A stretch of 34,881 nucleotides of DNA, taken from assembly GCA_024398105.1 (NCBI GenBank), contig JAKSJP010000027.1, positions 1-34,881 of the forward strand, read 5' to 3'. Positions within the stretch are counted from its first letter, which is position 1, and every line of letters begins with the position of its first letter. Positions 22,503 through 30,369 of the stretch are shown in pieces. Made by a program: the position numbers and the translations under genes. Under the pieces are notes generated by a model, which was given only the letters and a program-made list of their open reading frames with translations, was not told where the DNA came from and searched no databases. This stretch comes from Bacteroidales bacterium. GTDB lineage: Bacteria > Bacteroidota > Bacteroidia > Bacteroidales > UBA932.

Positions 22503-22526
22503 CCGTCCTGGCTACTTCTTGTAAGG
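22487..22526. terminator. Bidirectional hairpin overlapping two stop codons
   Basis: CCTTACAAGGAAGTAGCC (22487-22504), a loop of GTCCT, and GGCTACTTCTTGTAAGG (22510-22526) form a 17-pair stem with one bulged G. It covers the last codons and the TAG stops of both convergent genes, whose stops are nine bases apart. It likely stops transcripts from both sides, although no long T run follows on the plus strand. Confidence 0.72.
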
Positions 22527-23705
22527 CTTCATCATTGCATAGAATCTCTCAAGAAGATCCTTCATTTCCTTGAGGTCACCGCTCTTGCGAAGCTGGTTGA
22601 CCTGCCAGTTAGGTGCCTCACGCATAGGAGCGAGCTGACAAGCCTCGAGTGTATTTGCACTTACTTCAGCAAGTCTGATACCCTGGTCCCAGTCCTTTGC
22701 TCCGTCCTTCTTCCACTGATCGATTCCAGCGAGGGCCTTGGTGATCCTGTCCTCCCTGTCAGGGCTCTCGAGGACGATATCCTCACGGTTACGGAAGTAT
22801 CCCATGATAGCGGCAGGAATTGAAGGGTCACGCACTGTGCCGTCCTCGTAGAAGACGCCATGGATCATACCCCATCCTTTCCTTACGACCATAAGCTCCC
22901 AGATACACCAGCCCATGTTGGCCTTCATGTGCTCCTCGAGGGTCACGTCATAAGGATTTGCACGTCCGACACATCCCATCTCACCGTTGAAGATCTTCTT
23001 GCCGACCTGATCGGCATAGGCCTGAGCCCTTGCGATGGTGTCACGGACCTCGACTCTTGTCTCAGAATAGTCATGGAACTGAAGGATGTCAGCATAGTCA
23101 CCCATCTTGATCATGCTTGAGACGAGCTGGAAACCGATTGTAAGAGGTGTGTCAGGGTCCTTCTCCTTGAAGAGTGCATACATTCTCCTGCAGTTCTCGA
23201 AGTTAGCCTCACGCATCCTTACATTGAGGTCCGGCTCGTTCATGATGTCCCACATAGCGAGGTTAGGCTCGTCCTTGAGTGCACCTACAAGGAAATCCAC
23301 CCACTCCTCTGCCTGATATAGAAGAGTGCTGTCCCTGGTCCAGCGGCCACTGCCCACTACAGGCATCATCTTCATTCCCCTTTCGTCACACTTGTGAGCG
23401 AAATCGCGGAGCCTGCCTACCAATGTGTCACCGATCTCGGTATAGACCTGATAAGGGACGAATATTCTACAGAAATTGAGGTCAAGACCCTTTGCGAGGT
23501 CAAGGTCATGGGCGATAACCTCTTCGTCATACTTCACCCAGGTGTCGATATGGTGACGTGGCTCAGCCACACCTGCAGGGGTATAGTTGAATCCTCTCAT
23601 CTGGGTTGGATCGAAGGCATACTTGTCAACCTTTGGAGCTGGCTGGCTGCATGAAGCCATTGCTGCTACGAGCAATGACACGAGTACAGATTTAATACAC
23701 TTCAT
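22512..23705 (-). CDS. GH5-like (clan GH-A) glycoside hydrolase, lipoprotein
   Basis: A 397-residue lipoprotein (signal MKCIKSVLVSLLVAAMASC) with a TIM-barrel hydrolase of clan GH-A. After MRGFNYTPAGVAEP come LDLAKGLDLNFCRIFVPYQVY, then NLAMWDIMNEPD, whose Asn-Glu is the acid/base, FHDYSETRV, and the nucleophile Glu in KKIFNGEMG, followed by WCIWELMVVRKGWGMIHGVFYEDGTVRDP. This arrangement fits GH5 or a close relative. It is the last gene of the GH95-GH43 operon, 31 bases after GH43. The lipid anchor suggests work at the cell envelope on oligosaccharides. The target linkage cannot be read from the sequence. Confidence 0.85.
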   Translation of the reverse strand: MKCIKSVLVSLLVAAMASCSQPAPKVDKYAFDPTQMRGFNYTPAGVAEPRHHIDTWVKYDEEVIAHDLDLAKGLDLNFCRIFVPYQVYTEIGDTLVGRLRDFAHKCDERGMKMMPVVGSGRWTRDSTLLYQAEEWVDFLVGALKDEPNLAMWDIMNEPDLNVRMREANFENCRRMYALFKEKDPDTPLTIGFQLVSSMIKMGDYADILQFHDYSETRVEVRDTIARAQAYADQVGKKIFNGEMGCVGRANPYDVTLEEHMKANMGWCIWELMVVRKGWGMIHGVFYEDGTVRDPSIPAAIMGYFRNREDIVLESPDREDRITKALAGIDQWKKDGAKDWDQGIRLAEVSANTLEACQLAPMREAPNWQVNQLRKSGDLKEMKDLLERFYAMMKPYKK

Positions 23706-23736
23706 GGTCTGTTAGTTTTTGTCAAGCGATTTGAAT

Positions 23737-25125
23737 TTATTTGCTGAACTGCCACCAGTCAAGGTCAAAGAGCTGCTCGTCGTCTCCTCCACGGAAAAGG
23801 ATGTAGACGTCGTGCTTTCCGCTGACCTCACCGCGTACAGGTGCAGTGATGACCGTGCTTCCTTCCTCGACGTTGATCGTAGCGATAGGACGCACACGCT
23901 TTTCCTGGATGTAGAGGGTGTCAAGATAGAACTCAGCACGTCCAGGGTGCTTCACATTGAGTACTTCTGCAGTAAGTTCCTTCGGCTGCTCTGTGCCGAA
24001 ATCCACCTCGCGGATACAGATCCAGTCACCCTGATGGATCGATGTGATGTAGTGTCTCTTGCCAGCGAGCCTGTCATTCTTCACTCCGTACGACTGAGCC
24101 ATGGTCTCACCTTCTACCCTGTTGTATGGATTGAGAGTGCCCACTGGTGCCACACCTTCTGTCGTAGCCGGGATGAACGGGATTGAACCGTCTGGATTGA
24201 ACTTGAATTCCTCGACACATGCGCTGCGGCGGTAGCTGTTTCCGTTAGGAAGCATTCCGCTGTGGTAGAACATATAGTCGTGACCCTTGAAATTGACGTT
24301 TCCTCCATGGATGGTGAAACTGTTAGGTGCAATCTCCATGATCTTGTCACCGTAGGTCCAAGGACCATTGATGTTCTTCGCGGTAGAATATGCCATATGC
24401 TCAGGGACGCCGCCTGCAGGATAGCTCATATAGTAGATGCCGTTGCGCTTCATCACCCATGGGCCTTCCTCATAGCCGACCATCATCTCCATCTCGCCCT
24501 TTCCCCAGTTCATCTTCATGACAGCAGGACCGAAGCACTTAGGATCATGGAAGCCTGGCACTTCCTTGAAGCCGTTCTTGAATGAGACCATGTCAGGGTT
24601 GAGCTCGCCGTACCAGCAGCCCTTGTTTCCCCAGAAGAGGTATGCACGACCGTCGTCATCGACAAAGACAGTAGGGTCGATGAATGAGCCCTCGCCCTTT
24701 GCGAGAGGACCTCCGATAGCGTCTTTCCATGGTCCCATAGGATTGTCGGCCACGGCTACGGCGATAACCTGTGCCCTTGTAGCTTTCTCGATGATGCTGA
24801 GGTACCAGTACCATTTACCGCCGACCTCCACTGCCTGGCTGGCCCATGCGTTGTCTCCCTGGACCGCCCAGTCAAAGGTAGCAGTTGATACCTGTGCTCC
24901 AAGATGTGTCCAGTTGACCATGTCCTCAGTGCTGAAGACATGCCAGTCCTTCATGAAATAGAAGGTTGCATCCGGCTCGTCATGGTCGACGAAAAGATAG
25001 ACTTTACCGTCGTGGACATATGGTGCAGGATCCGGTGCGAACATACCGGTGATTATTGGGTTCTGGGCATTGGCGGCAAGACATGCCGCCGCCATTGTCG
25101 CAAGAATTGTTGCTGTTCTTTTCAT
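23737..25125 (-). CDS. GH43 glycosidase with CBM6-like C-terminus, exported
   Basis: A 462-residue enzyme with signal MKRTATILATMAAACLAANA. The five-bladed propeller of GH43 is clear: MFAPDPAPYVHDGKVYLF (base Asp), GEGSFIDPTVFVDDDGRAYLFWG (pKa-tuning Asp) and MMVGYEEGPWVMKRNGIYYMSY (acid Glu). After about residue 325 comes a beta-sandwich (NRVEGETMAQSYGVKNDRL, HQGDWICIREVDF, TLYIQEKRVRP, HDVYILFRGGDDEQLFDLDWWQF) that matches family 6 carbohydrate-binding modules. Family members release alpha-L-arabinofuranose, beta-xylose or beta-galactose. It is the third gene of the operon, 20 bases after GH95. Subfamily cannot be set by eye. Confidence 0.92.
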   Translation of the reverse strand: MKRTATILATMAAACLAANAQNPIITGMFAPDPAPYVHDGKVYLFVDHDEPDATFYFMKDWHVFSTEDMVNWTHLGAQVSTATFDWAVQGDNAWASQAVEVGGKWYWYLSIIEKATRAQVIAVAVADNPMGPWKDAIGGPLAKGEGSFIDPTVFVDDDGRAYLFWGNKGCWYGELNPDMVSFKNGFKEVPGFHDPKCFGPAVMKMNWGKGEMEMMVGYEEGPWVMKRNGIYYMSYPAGGVPEHMAYSTAKNINGPWTYGDKIMEIAPNSFTIHGGNVNFKGHDYMFYHSGMLPNGNSYRRSACVEEFKFNPDGSIPFIPATTEGVAPVGTLNPYNRVEGETMAQSYGVKNDRLAGKRHYITSIHQGDWICIREVDFGTEQPKELTAEVLNVKHPGRAEFYLDTLYIQEKRVRPIATINVEEGSTVITAPVRGEVSGKHDVYILFRGGDDEQLFDLDWWQFSK

Positions 25126-25145
25126 TATCGATGTTTTTTATATTG

Positions 25146-27509
25146 CTAGATTGTCTGGAGGTCAGCGCCAAGCTTTATGCTCTTTCCAGCTGCAAGGTTG
25201 AATTCCTTTGTCTTTTCGCCGTAGCGTACGGTGAATGGATGGCCGAGATTTGACTTGATCTCGCATGATTCCATCTTACCGTCCTTCCAGCTGATGCTTA
25301 CCTCGTAGTCACCCCTGGCCTTGAGACCTGTGACTGAACCATCCTTCCAGCTTACAGGAAGCGCAGGGAGAATGGAGATCTCGCCGGCATGGCTCTGGAT
25401 AAGGCTCTCCGCGATACCTGCAGTGATACCATAGTTGATGTCGGACTGGTTTGATCCAGAGTTATGGAGATTGTTTCCGAAGCCGCCTCTGCGGTTTGCA
25501 GGGAGCATGAATATCTTCCTGAGTATCTCATCTGTCTTCTCTCCGTTCTCGAATCTAGCCCAGTCGCTGATGTCGATGGCACTGTTCCATGATGAGAGGA
25601 CAGGACGAGGCTCCAACCATGTCCTTACAGCTTCTGCAAGCTCAGGAGTACCACGGAGGGTGATTGAATTTCCAGGATAGAAGCCGAAGGTTCCTGACCA
25701 GTTGTGGTTCTCAGTTCCGCGCTTCCAGTCCTCGATCCAGCCCTGGAGCATGCCGTTCTCGCCGATCATATATGGCGGAATCTTCTCGAGAGTCTCCGCA
25801 AGGGTCTTGCTGAAATCGCTGTCGATTCCAAGAAGGGACGCTGCCTCGATGCAATGAGGGAACAGATCTCTGATAAGGGCATTGTCCATGGTTGTGTTAG
25901 GCGCGAGAGTGTTCTCTACAGGATTGTCACCGATGAAGAATCCCTGCTCTGGAGACATAGAAAGCGGTATCGAGAGATAGCCATAGTTCGGATTGACCTC
26001 GAGGATGTCAAGAAGGAACTCGGCTGCACCCTTCATCACAGGATAATTCTCCCTGAGGAAGTCGATGTCTTCTGTGTAGAGATAATGTTCCCAGATATGC
26101 TGGCAGAGCCATACTCCACCCATTGGCCACATACCGAAGCGCGCAGCATCCACAGGAGCTGTTCCACGCCAGAGGTCTGTGTTGTGATGAGCTACCCAGC
26201 CCTTTGCATCATAGTAGACCTTCGCAGTCTCCGCGCCGTTCTCGGCGAGGTCTGAGATAAGTCTGAACAAAGGCTCAGTACACTCTGTGAGGTTGGTCAC
26301 CTCGGCAGGCCAGTAGTTCATCTGTGTATTCACATTGATAGTATACTTGCTGCCCCAGTTAGGAAGCAGTTCCTGGTCCCAGCGGCCCTGGAGATTCGCA
26401 GGCTCACTTCCCTTTCGGCTGCTGGCAACGAGGATGTATCGGCCGAACTGGAAAAGCTTTGCCTGAAGGTCGACGTCAGACTCGCCCTTCTTGAGGGCTG
26501 CGACACGCTCGTTGGTAGGGATGCTGTTCATGCTGCCGTCACCGACCTTGAGGTGGACACGTCCCATCAGTCCTGCAAAATCATCCAGATGGTCTGCCTT
26601 GAGCTGCTTGTAGCTCTTTCCCTTGACCTGGGCGAGAATCTTCTCGCAGCGCTCAGACGGATCAGCGCTGATATCCTTGTAGTTCACGAAGTCTGTGGCG
26701 ATCGTAAGCACGAACACAGCAGAGTTGGCACCTTTGATGACAAGGCTTGAATCTGTTGCCTCCACACTGCCCTTTTCTGTCTGGGCGATGAGATCTGTCT
26801 GGAAACTCATACCATCTCCCTCAACCTTGGCGATAAGGTCGAAGTTTCTCTGAGGAAGATAGCTCCATGTTCCGTTCATGGTAAGATGGTTGCCGTCTGC
26901 ATTAACCTTCCTGAGGAACGGGCTGTCGAGCCTTGCCTCCAGGTTCACCTTGCCAGGCTTGTCGGCAGACACCTTCATCACCATCACATGGTCAGGATAT
27001 GACATGAACACTTCCCTGGTCATCCTGACATCGCCTTCCATATAGCTGACCTTGACGATACCCGTCTCCATGTCAAGCTCGCGATAGTAGTCCTTGACTG
27101 CAGATGCATCGCTGTCGAAATCAAGAAGAAGGTCTCCGACAGGGACATATGTCTGCTGTGCGTGAGGAATGCCATAGAAATGCTGGTCAGCAAGTCTCTC
27201 AGCCTCGATGAACTTGCCCGCATACATAAGCTCCTTGATCTGTCCGTAGTACTTGCCTGCGTCCGGATCGTTGTAATCATGAGGACGTCCAGACCAGAAA
27301 GTCGATTCATTCAGGGCGATACGTTCGTTCTCTACCCTTCCGAATACATTGCCACCCATATAGCCGTTACCGATTATCAGACCGTCCAGCCATACATCGC
27401 CGGCAGGTTCATTGTACCAAAGCACCATTTCCCTGCTGGATTCAGGGACAGATGTCGAGCATGAGACTGCAGCGGCCAGGAAAGCCGCCAGAATAAAGGT
27501 CTTCTTCAT
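25146..27509 (-). CDS. GH95 alpha-L-fucosidase/galactosidase, lipoprotein
   Basis: A 787-residue lipoprotein (signal MKKTFILAAFLAAAVSC). It has the GH95 layout: N-terminal beta domain (MVLWYNEPAGDVWLDGLIIGNGYMG, ESTFWSGRPHDYNDPDAG), an (alpha/alpha)6 barrel with SEPANLQGRWDQELLPNWGSKYT, NVNTQMNYWPAEVTNL near residue 393 (catalytic Asn pair), WPMGGVWLCQHIWEHYLYTED, SMSPEQGF near residue 519 (general acid Glu), and GGFGNNLH with a C-terminal beta domain (LPALPVSWKDGSVTGLKARGDYEVSISW). Family members release alpha-1,2-fucose or, with small active-site changes, L-galactose from glycans such as xyloglucan, pectin or host mucin. It follows the plug protein by 56 bases. Confidence 0.95.
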   Translation of the reverse strand: MKKTFILAAFLAAAVSCSTSVPESSREMVLWYNEPAGDVWLDGLIIGNGYMGGNVFGRVENERIALNESTFWSGRPHDYNDPDAGKYYGQIKELMYAGKFIEAERLADQHFYGIPHAQQTYVPVGDLLLDFDSDASAVKDYYRELDMETGIVKVSYMEGDVRMTREVFMSYPDHVMVMKVSADKPGKVNLEARLDSPFLRKVNADGNHLTMNGTWSYLPQRNFDLIAKVEGDGMSFQTDLIAQTEKGSVEATDSSLVIKGANSAVFVLTIATDFVNYKDISADPSERCEKILAQVKGKSYKQLKADHLDDFAGLMGRVHLKVGDGSMNSIPTNERVAALKKGESDVDLQAKLFQFGRYILVASSRKGSEPANLQGRWDQELLPNWGSKYTINVNTQMNYWPAEVTNLTECTEPLFRLISDLAENGAETAKVYYDAKGWVAHHNTDLWRGTAPVDAARFGMWPMGGVWLCQHIWEHYLYTEDIDFLRENYPVMKGAAEFLLDILEVNPNYGYLSIPLSMSPEQGFFIGDNPVENTLAPNTTMDNALIRDLFPHCIEAASLLGIDSDFSKTLAETLEKIPPYMIGENGMLQGWIEDWKRGTENHNWSGTFGFYPGNSITLRGTPELAEAVRTWLEPRPVLSSWNSAIDISDWARFENGEKTDEILRKIFMLPANRRGGFGNNLHNSGSNQSDINYGITAGIAESLIQSHAGEISILPALPVSWKDGSVTGLKARGDYEVSISWKDGKMESCEIKSNLGHPFTVRYGEKTKEFNLAAGKSIKLGADLQTI

Positions 27510-27565
27510 ATTTATTGATTAGTTTGTCATATTCAGATAAAAGCTCTCAACAGCTGCGCTGAATT

Positions 27566-28237
27566 CTACTCCTCGCGTGTCACGATGAGGATGACACCGT
27601 TTGCACCTCTGGAACCGTATGCTACGGTCTCCGATGCATCCTTGAGGATAGTGACGCTCTTGACTGCATCCTGCGGAATATCACTGAGGCTTCCCATGAA
27701 CGGAATGCCGTCAAGTACAATGAGGGGCTGCTCACTCGCAGTGAGAGACTTCTGGCCGCGGATGATGATGTCGATCTGGTCGCCAGGCCTGGCCTCACCT
27801 ATCCTGACTCCGGGGATCCTGCCACGCAGAGCCGAGATGACGTCGGCCTCCTGGACCTGCTGGAGGTCCGCGCCGGAGATACGGGTGACAGAACCTAGGA
27901 TCTGGCTTTTCTTCCTCTTGCCATAGGCAATGTCCTCAGTGTCCCTTGCCATCACGATCTTATATACAGACTTCTTGCTGACCTTGGTCTCGATGGTCGA
28001 GAAACCCGAGCCTACGAAACGGATGACATTCTTCGCAGGTACGGAGATATCGAATCCTCCGTCGACATCGGTCGTTCCTAGAAGATACTCACCTGTATAT
28101 ACGAAGACGCCAGGAATTGCCTCACCGGCTTCATCCGAGACGATACCTTTGACATTTACGTGCTGAGCGAATGCTGAGATCTGTATCAGCAGAGCTGTGG
28201 CAGAGACTGCAAATAATCTTTTAAGACTGCGTATCAT
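27566..28237 (-). CDS. Plug-only SusC-like protein (carboxypeptidase-regulatory plus TonB plug domains)
   Basis: A 223-residue exported protein (signal ending ISAFAQ). Residues about 27-100 are a carboxypeptidase-regulatory-like beta sandwich (VNVKGIVSDEAGEAIPGVFVYTGEYLLGTTDVDGGFDI). Residues about 105-220 are the SusC-type plug (RISGADLQQVQEADVISALRGRIPGVRI, DIIIRGQKSL, PLIVLDGIPF, AVKSVTILKDASETVAYGSRGANGVILIVT). The frame then stops cleanly, so the whole 22-strand barrel is missing and only 56 bases separate it from GH95, leaving no room for a decayed barrel. It is first in the glycosidase operon. It may be a free plug that acts with a barrel elsewhere, a periplasmic binding protein, or a truncated SusC. 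Confidence 0.86.
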   Translation of the reverse strand: MIRSLKRLFAVSATALLIQISAFAQHVNVKGIVSDEAGEAIPGVFVYTGEYLLGTTDVDGGFDISVPAKNVIRFVGSGFSTIETKVSKKSVYKIVMARDTEDIAYGKRKKSQILGSVTRISGADLQQVQEADVISALRGRIPGVRIGEARPGDQIDIIIRGQKSLTASEQPLIVLDGIPFMGSLSDIPQDAVKSVTILKDASETVAYGSRGANGVILIVTREE

Positions 28238-28256
28238 ATTGATTTTCTTAGGTATT

Positions 28257-28264
28257 CAAATATA
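28257..28264 (-). promoter_or_regulatory. -7 promoter box TATATTTG for the glycosidase operon
   Basis: Consensus TAnnTTTG on the minus strand, 19 bases before the ATG of the plug-only gene at 28237. The region behind it is AT-rich. Confidence 0.55.
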
Positions 28265-28417
28265 CGCAATTTTTTTTATTCTGTCAGTCCCAGGCTGTCG
28301 ACAGCAACCAAGCTTAGGATGCTGCACGATGACGGGCAGAAGACATGGGCTGTACATTTCTATGCAAATTTAACAACTAAATTTATGTTTCCCTTTCATC
28401 ATGTTACAGATAAACGC
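28265..28417. other. Non-coding divergent spacer between plug-only and Rel genes
   Basis: About 215 bases separate these divergent genes, the longest gap in the window. It holds an A/T tract, a perfect ten-base palindrome CTGTCGACAG (28295-28304) that could be an operator, and otherwise no ORF or RNA that I can recognise. Confidence 0.5.
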
Positions 28418-28425
28418 TATATTTG
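28418..28425 (+). promoter_or_regulatory. -7 promoter box TATATTTG for the Rel gene
   Basis: Consensus box 27 bases before the ATG at 28453. No matching -33 TTTG was found at the usual spacing. Confidence 0.5.
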
Positions 28426-28452
28426 GTAATCGGTTAAGTCAATATTACTTTT

Positions 28453-30360
28453 ATGGAACAGGCATTCGACTTTGACATCCAGCAGTCGGCACAGAAGGTG
28501 TTCGATGTGATGGCTCCACGCATTTCTGCGGACGAGATGGAGCTTCTCAAGAAATCATACGAATTCGCACGTGAGGCCCACAAGGACCAGAAACGCAAGT
28601 CCGGCCATCCGTACATCATCCATCCAATCGCTGTCGCAAGGATCGCTGCAGAGGAGCTCAAGCTCGATCTCCATAGTGTAATGTGTGCGTTCCTCCACGA
28701 TGTGGTCGAGGACACTCCCCATACGAAGGAAGAACTTGCGGAACTGTTCGGCGAAGACGTGGCTTTCCTTGTGGATGTAGTCACAAAGAAGAAGAAAGAG
28801 ACCTACAAGGCATCCAAGCAGGTCGACAACTTCAAGCAGCTGCTCGACTCGATGCATTACGACATACGTGCCCTTCTCGTAAAGCTTGCCGACCGTCTGC
28901 ACAACATGCGTACCCTCGAGAGCATGCGTCCTGACAAGCAGATGAAGATAGCCGGAGAGACAGACTACTTCTACGCTCCTCTCGCCAACCGTCTCGGTCT
29001 TTTCGACGTAAAGAGCGACCTTGAGAACCTCGCCTTCAAATACCGCTGCGAGATGGAATACAACGACATCGTGCGCGACATCGAGGAGGACATGGCTCTC
29101 AACAAGGACAGGCTCGACGTATTCGTGAAGCAGATCGACGACATCCTGAAGAACTACGGCATAGACGGAAAGGCAGAAGTCTTCTACCGCCGTCCATACA
29201 GTATCTGGCGCAAGATGAAGGCGTCCAACGTCGACTACAAGCATGTAGAGAACCGTTACTACATCCGGGTGACATTCGACAGACCTAAGGACGTCAAGCT
29301 CACTCCTGTCCAGGAGGAGCACTCTGAGAAGAGCATGTGCCTGCGCATTTATTCCAAGCTTACAGACAGATTCAAGGAGAAGCCGCTCAGCTTCTACAAC
29401 CAGATCGACCAGGCTAAGGAGAACACCTACAAGTGCATCCAGGTCCAGCTTCTCAGCGACGAAGGCATATGGGAGGACGTCCAGATCTGTTCTGAGCGCA
29501 TGCTTGCGGTATCCAAGCTCGGCTGCATGGCCGAGTTCCAGGACGGCAACAACGTAGCTTCATGGATGAAGCGCTTCAAGATGGTGCTCGAAGACATGGC
29601 CGACAACTCCCTTGAAGGAGACTATATGGACAGCATCGTGTCTACCCTGTACTACGACGATATCATGGTCTTCACTCCAGAAGGCGACGCATATATTCTT
29701 CCTAAGGGTGCTTCAGCCCTCGATTTCGCATTCGAAGTCGATCCGGAGAAAGCCCAGCATGCAAAGTACGCGCGCATCAACGGCCACCTTTCATCAATCA
29801 AGACGATCCTGAACCGTGGCGACTGCGTTGAGATCGGAACTGACGACGGCATCACCGTCAAGCAGGGATGGCTCGAATGCGTGCAGACCTACAACGCCAA
29901 GCGTTCTATCCGCAAAGTACTCAAGGACATGGAAAAGGACGAGCCTGTCCGCCGCTGCCCTGTCTGCCAGCCTATTCCTGGCGGCGACATCATAGGATTC
30001 AGGGAGGCGAGCGGACATGTCATGGTCCACCGCCGCAGCTGCCCAAGCATAATCGAGCAGGCCTCACAGGCAGGCGACAGCGTCGTCAACATTGATTTCA
30101 AGGAGGATCCTGAAGTACACTACCCTGTCACCGTCGCTATCCGCGCGATCGACCGCTACCACCTTCTGATGGACATCATCGAGAAGATCAGCAACGGACT
30201 GGGTCTCTCCATCGACTCGATGACGACTACTACGAAGGACGACATCGTAGACTGCTCGATCACCTTCCTCGTCCACTCCGTAAGGGAACTGGTCATCGCG
30301 CTCCAGTCTCTCTACGAGATTGAAGGCATCGAGGAAGTCAAGGGTGACGGCATACGTTAG
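28453..30360 (+). CDS. Long RelA/SpoT homologue with intact hydrolase and degenerate synthetase
   Basis: A 635-residue RSH protein, shorter than the usual 730-750. The (p)ppGpp hydrolase (HD) domain is complete: His57 in YIIHPI, His82-Asp83 and Glu86-Asp87 in FLHDVVEDT, Asp147 and Asn151 in LADRLHNMRT. The synthetase region keeps YSIWRKM but otherwise departs: the Mg-binding Asp of the YDLLAIR motif is Asn267, GYQSLHT reads TYKCIQV (His to Gln330), EVQIRT reads DVQICS (Asp342, Cys346), and AAHW is AEFQ. TGS (VFTPEGDAYILPKGASALDFAF), a Cys-rich zinc-finger region (RRCPVCQPIPGG, HRRSCPSI) and a C-terminal ACT domain follow. It probably degrades (p)ppGpp and is a poor or inactive synthetase; a second RSH would then be needed. 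Confidence 0.9.
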   Translation: MEQAFDFDIQQSAQKVFDVMAPRISADEMELLKKSYEFAREAHKDQKRKSGHPYIIHPIAVARIAAEELKLDLHSVMCAFLHDVVEDTPHTKEELAELFGEDVAFLVDVVTKKKKETYKASKQVDNFKQLLDSMHYDIRALLVKLADRLHNMRTLESMRPDKQMKIAGETDYFYAPLANRLGLFDVKSDLENLAFKYRCEMEYNDIVRDIEEDMALNKDRLDVFVKQIDDILKNYGIDGKAEVFYRRPYSIWRKMKASNVDYKHVENRYYIRVTFDRPKDVKLTPVQEEHSEKSMCLRIYSKLTDRFKEKPLSFYNQIDQAKENTYKCIQVQLLSDEGIWEDVQICSERMLAVSKLGCMAEFQDGNNVASWMKRFKMVLEDMADNSLEGDYMDSIVSTLYYDDIMVFTPEGDAYILPKGASALDFAFEVDPEKAQHAKYARINGHLSSIKTILNRGDCVEIGTDDGITVKQGWLECVQTYNAKRSIRKVLKDMEKDEPVRRCPVCQPIPGGDIIGFREASGHVMVHRRSCPSIIEQASQAGDSVVNIDFKEDPEVHYPVTVAIRAIDRYHLLMDIIEKISNGLGLSIDSMTTTTKDDIVDCSITFLVHSVRELVIALQSLYEIEGIEEVKGDGIR

Positions 30361-30369
30361 TCCTGCACT

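Noticed and set aside
28295-28304. CTGTCGACAG palindrome as a defined operator
   Set aside because: It is only ten bases, occurs once, and no matching regulator is encoded next to it, so it was kept as a remark only.
30361-30369. Terminator between the Rel gene and the transporter gene
   Set aside because: The convergent stops are nine bases apart and no convincing stem-loop is visible there.
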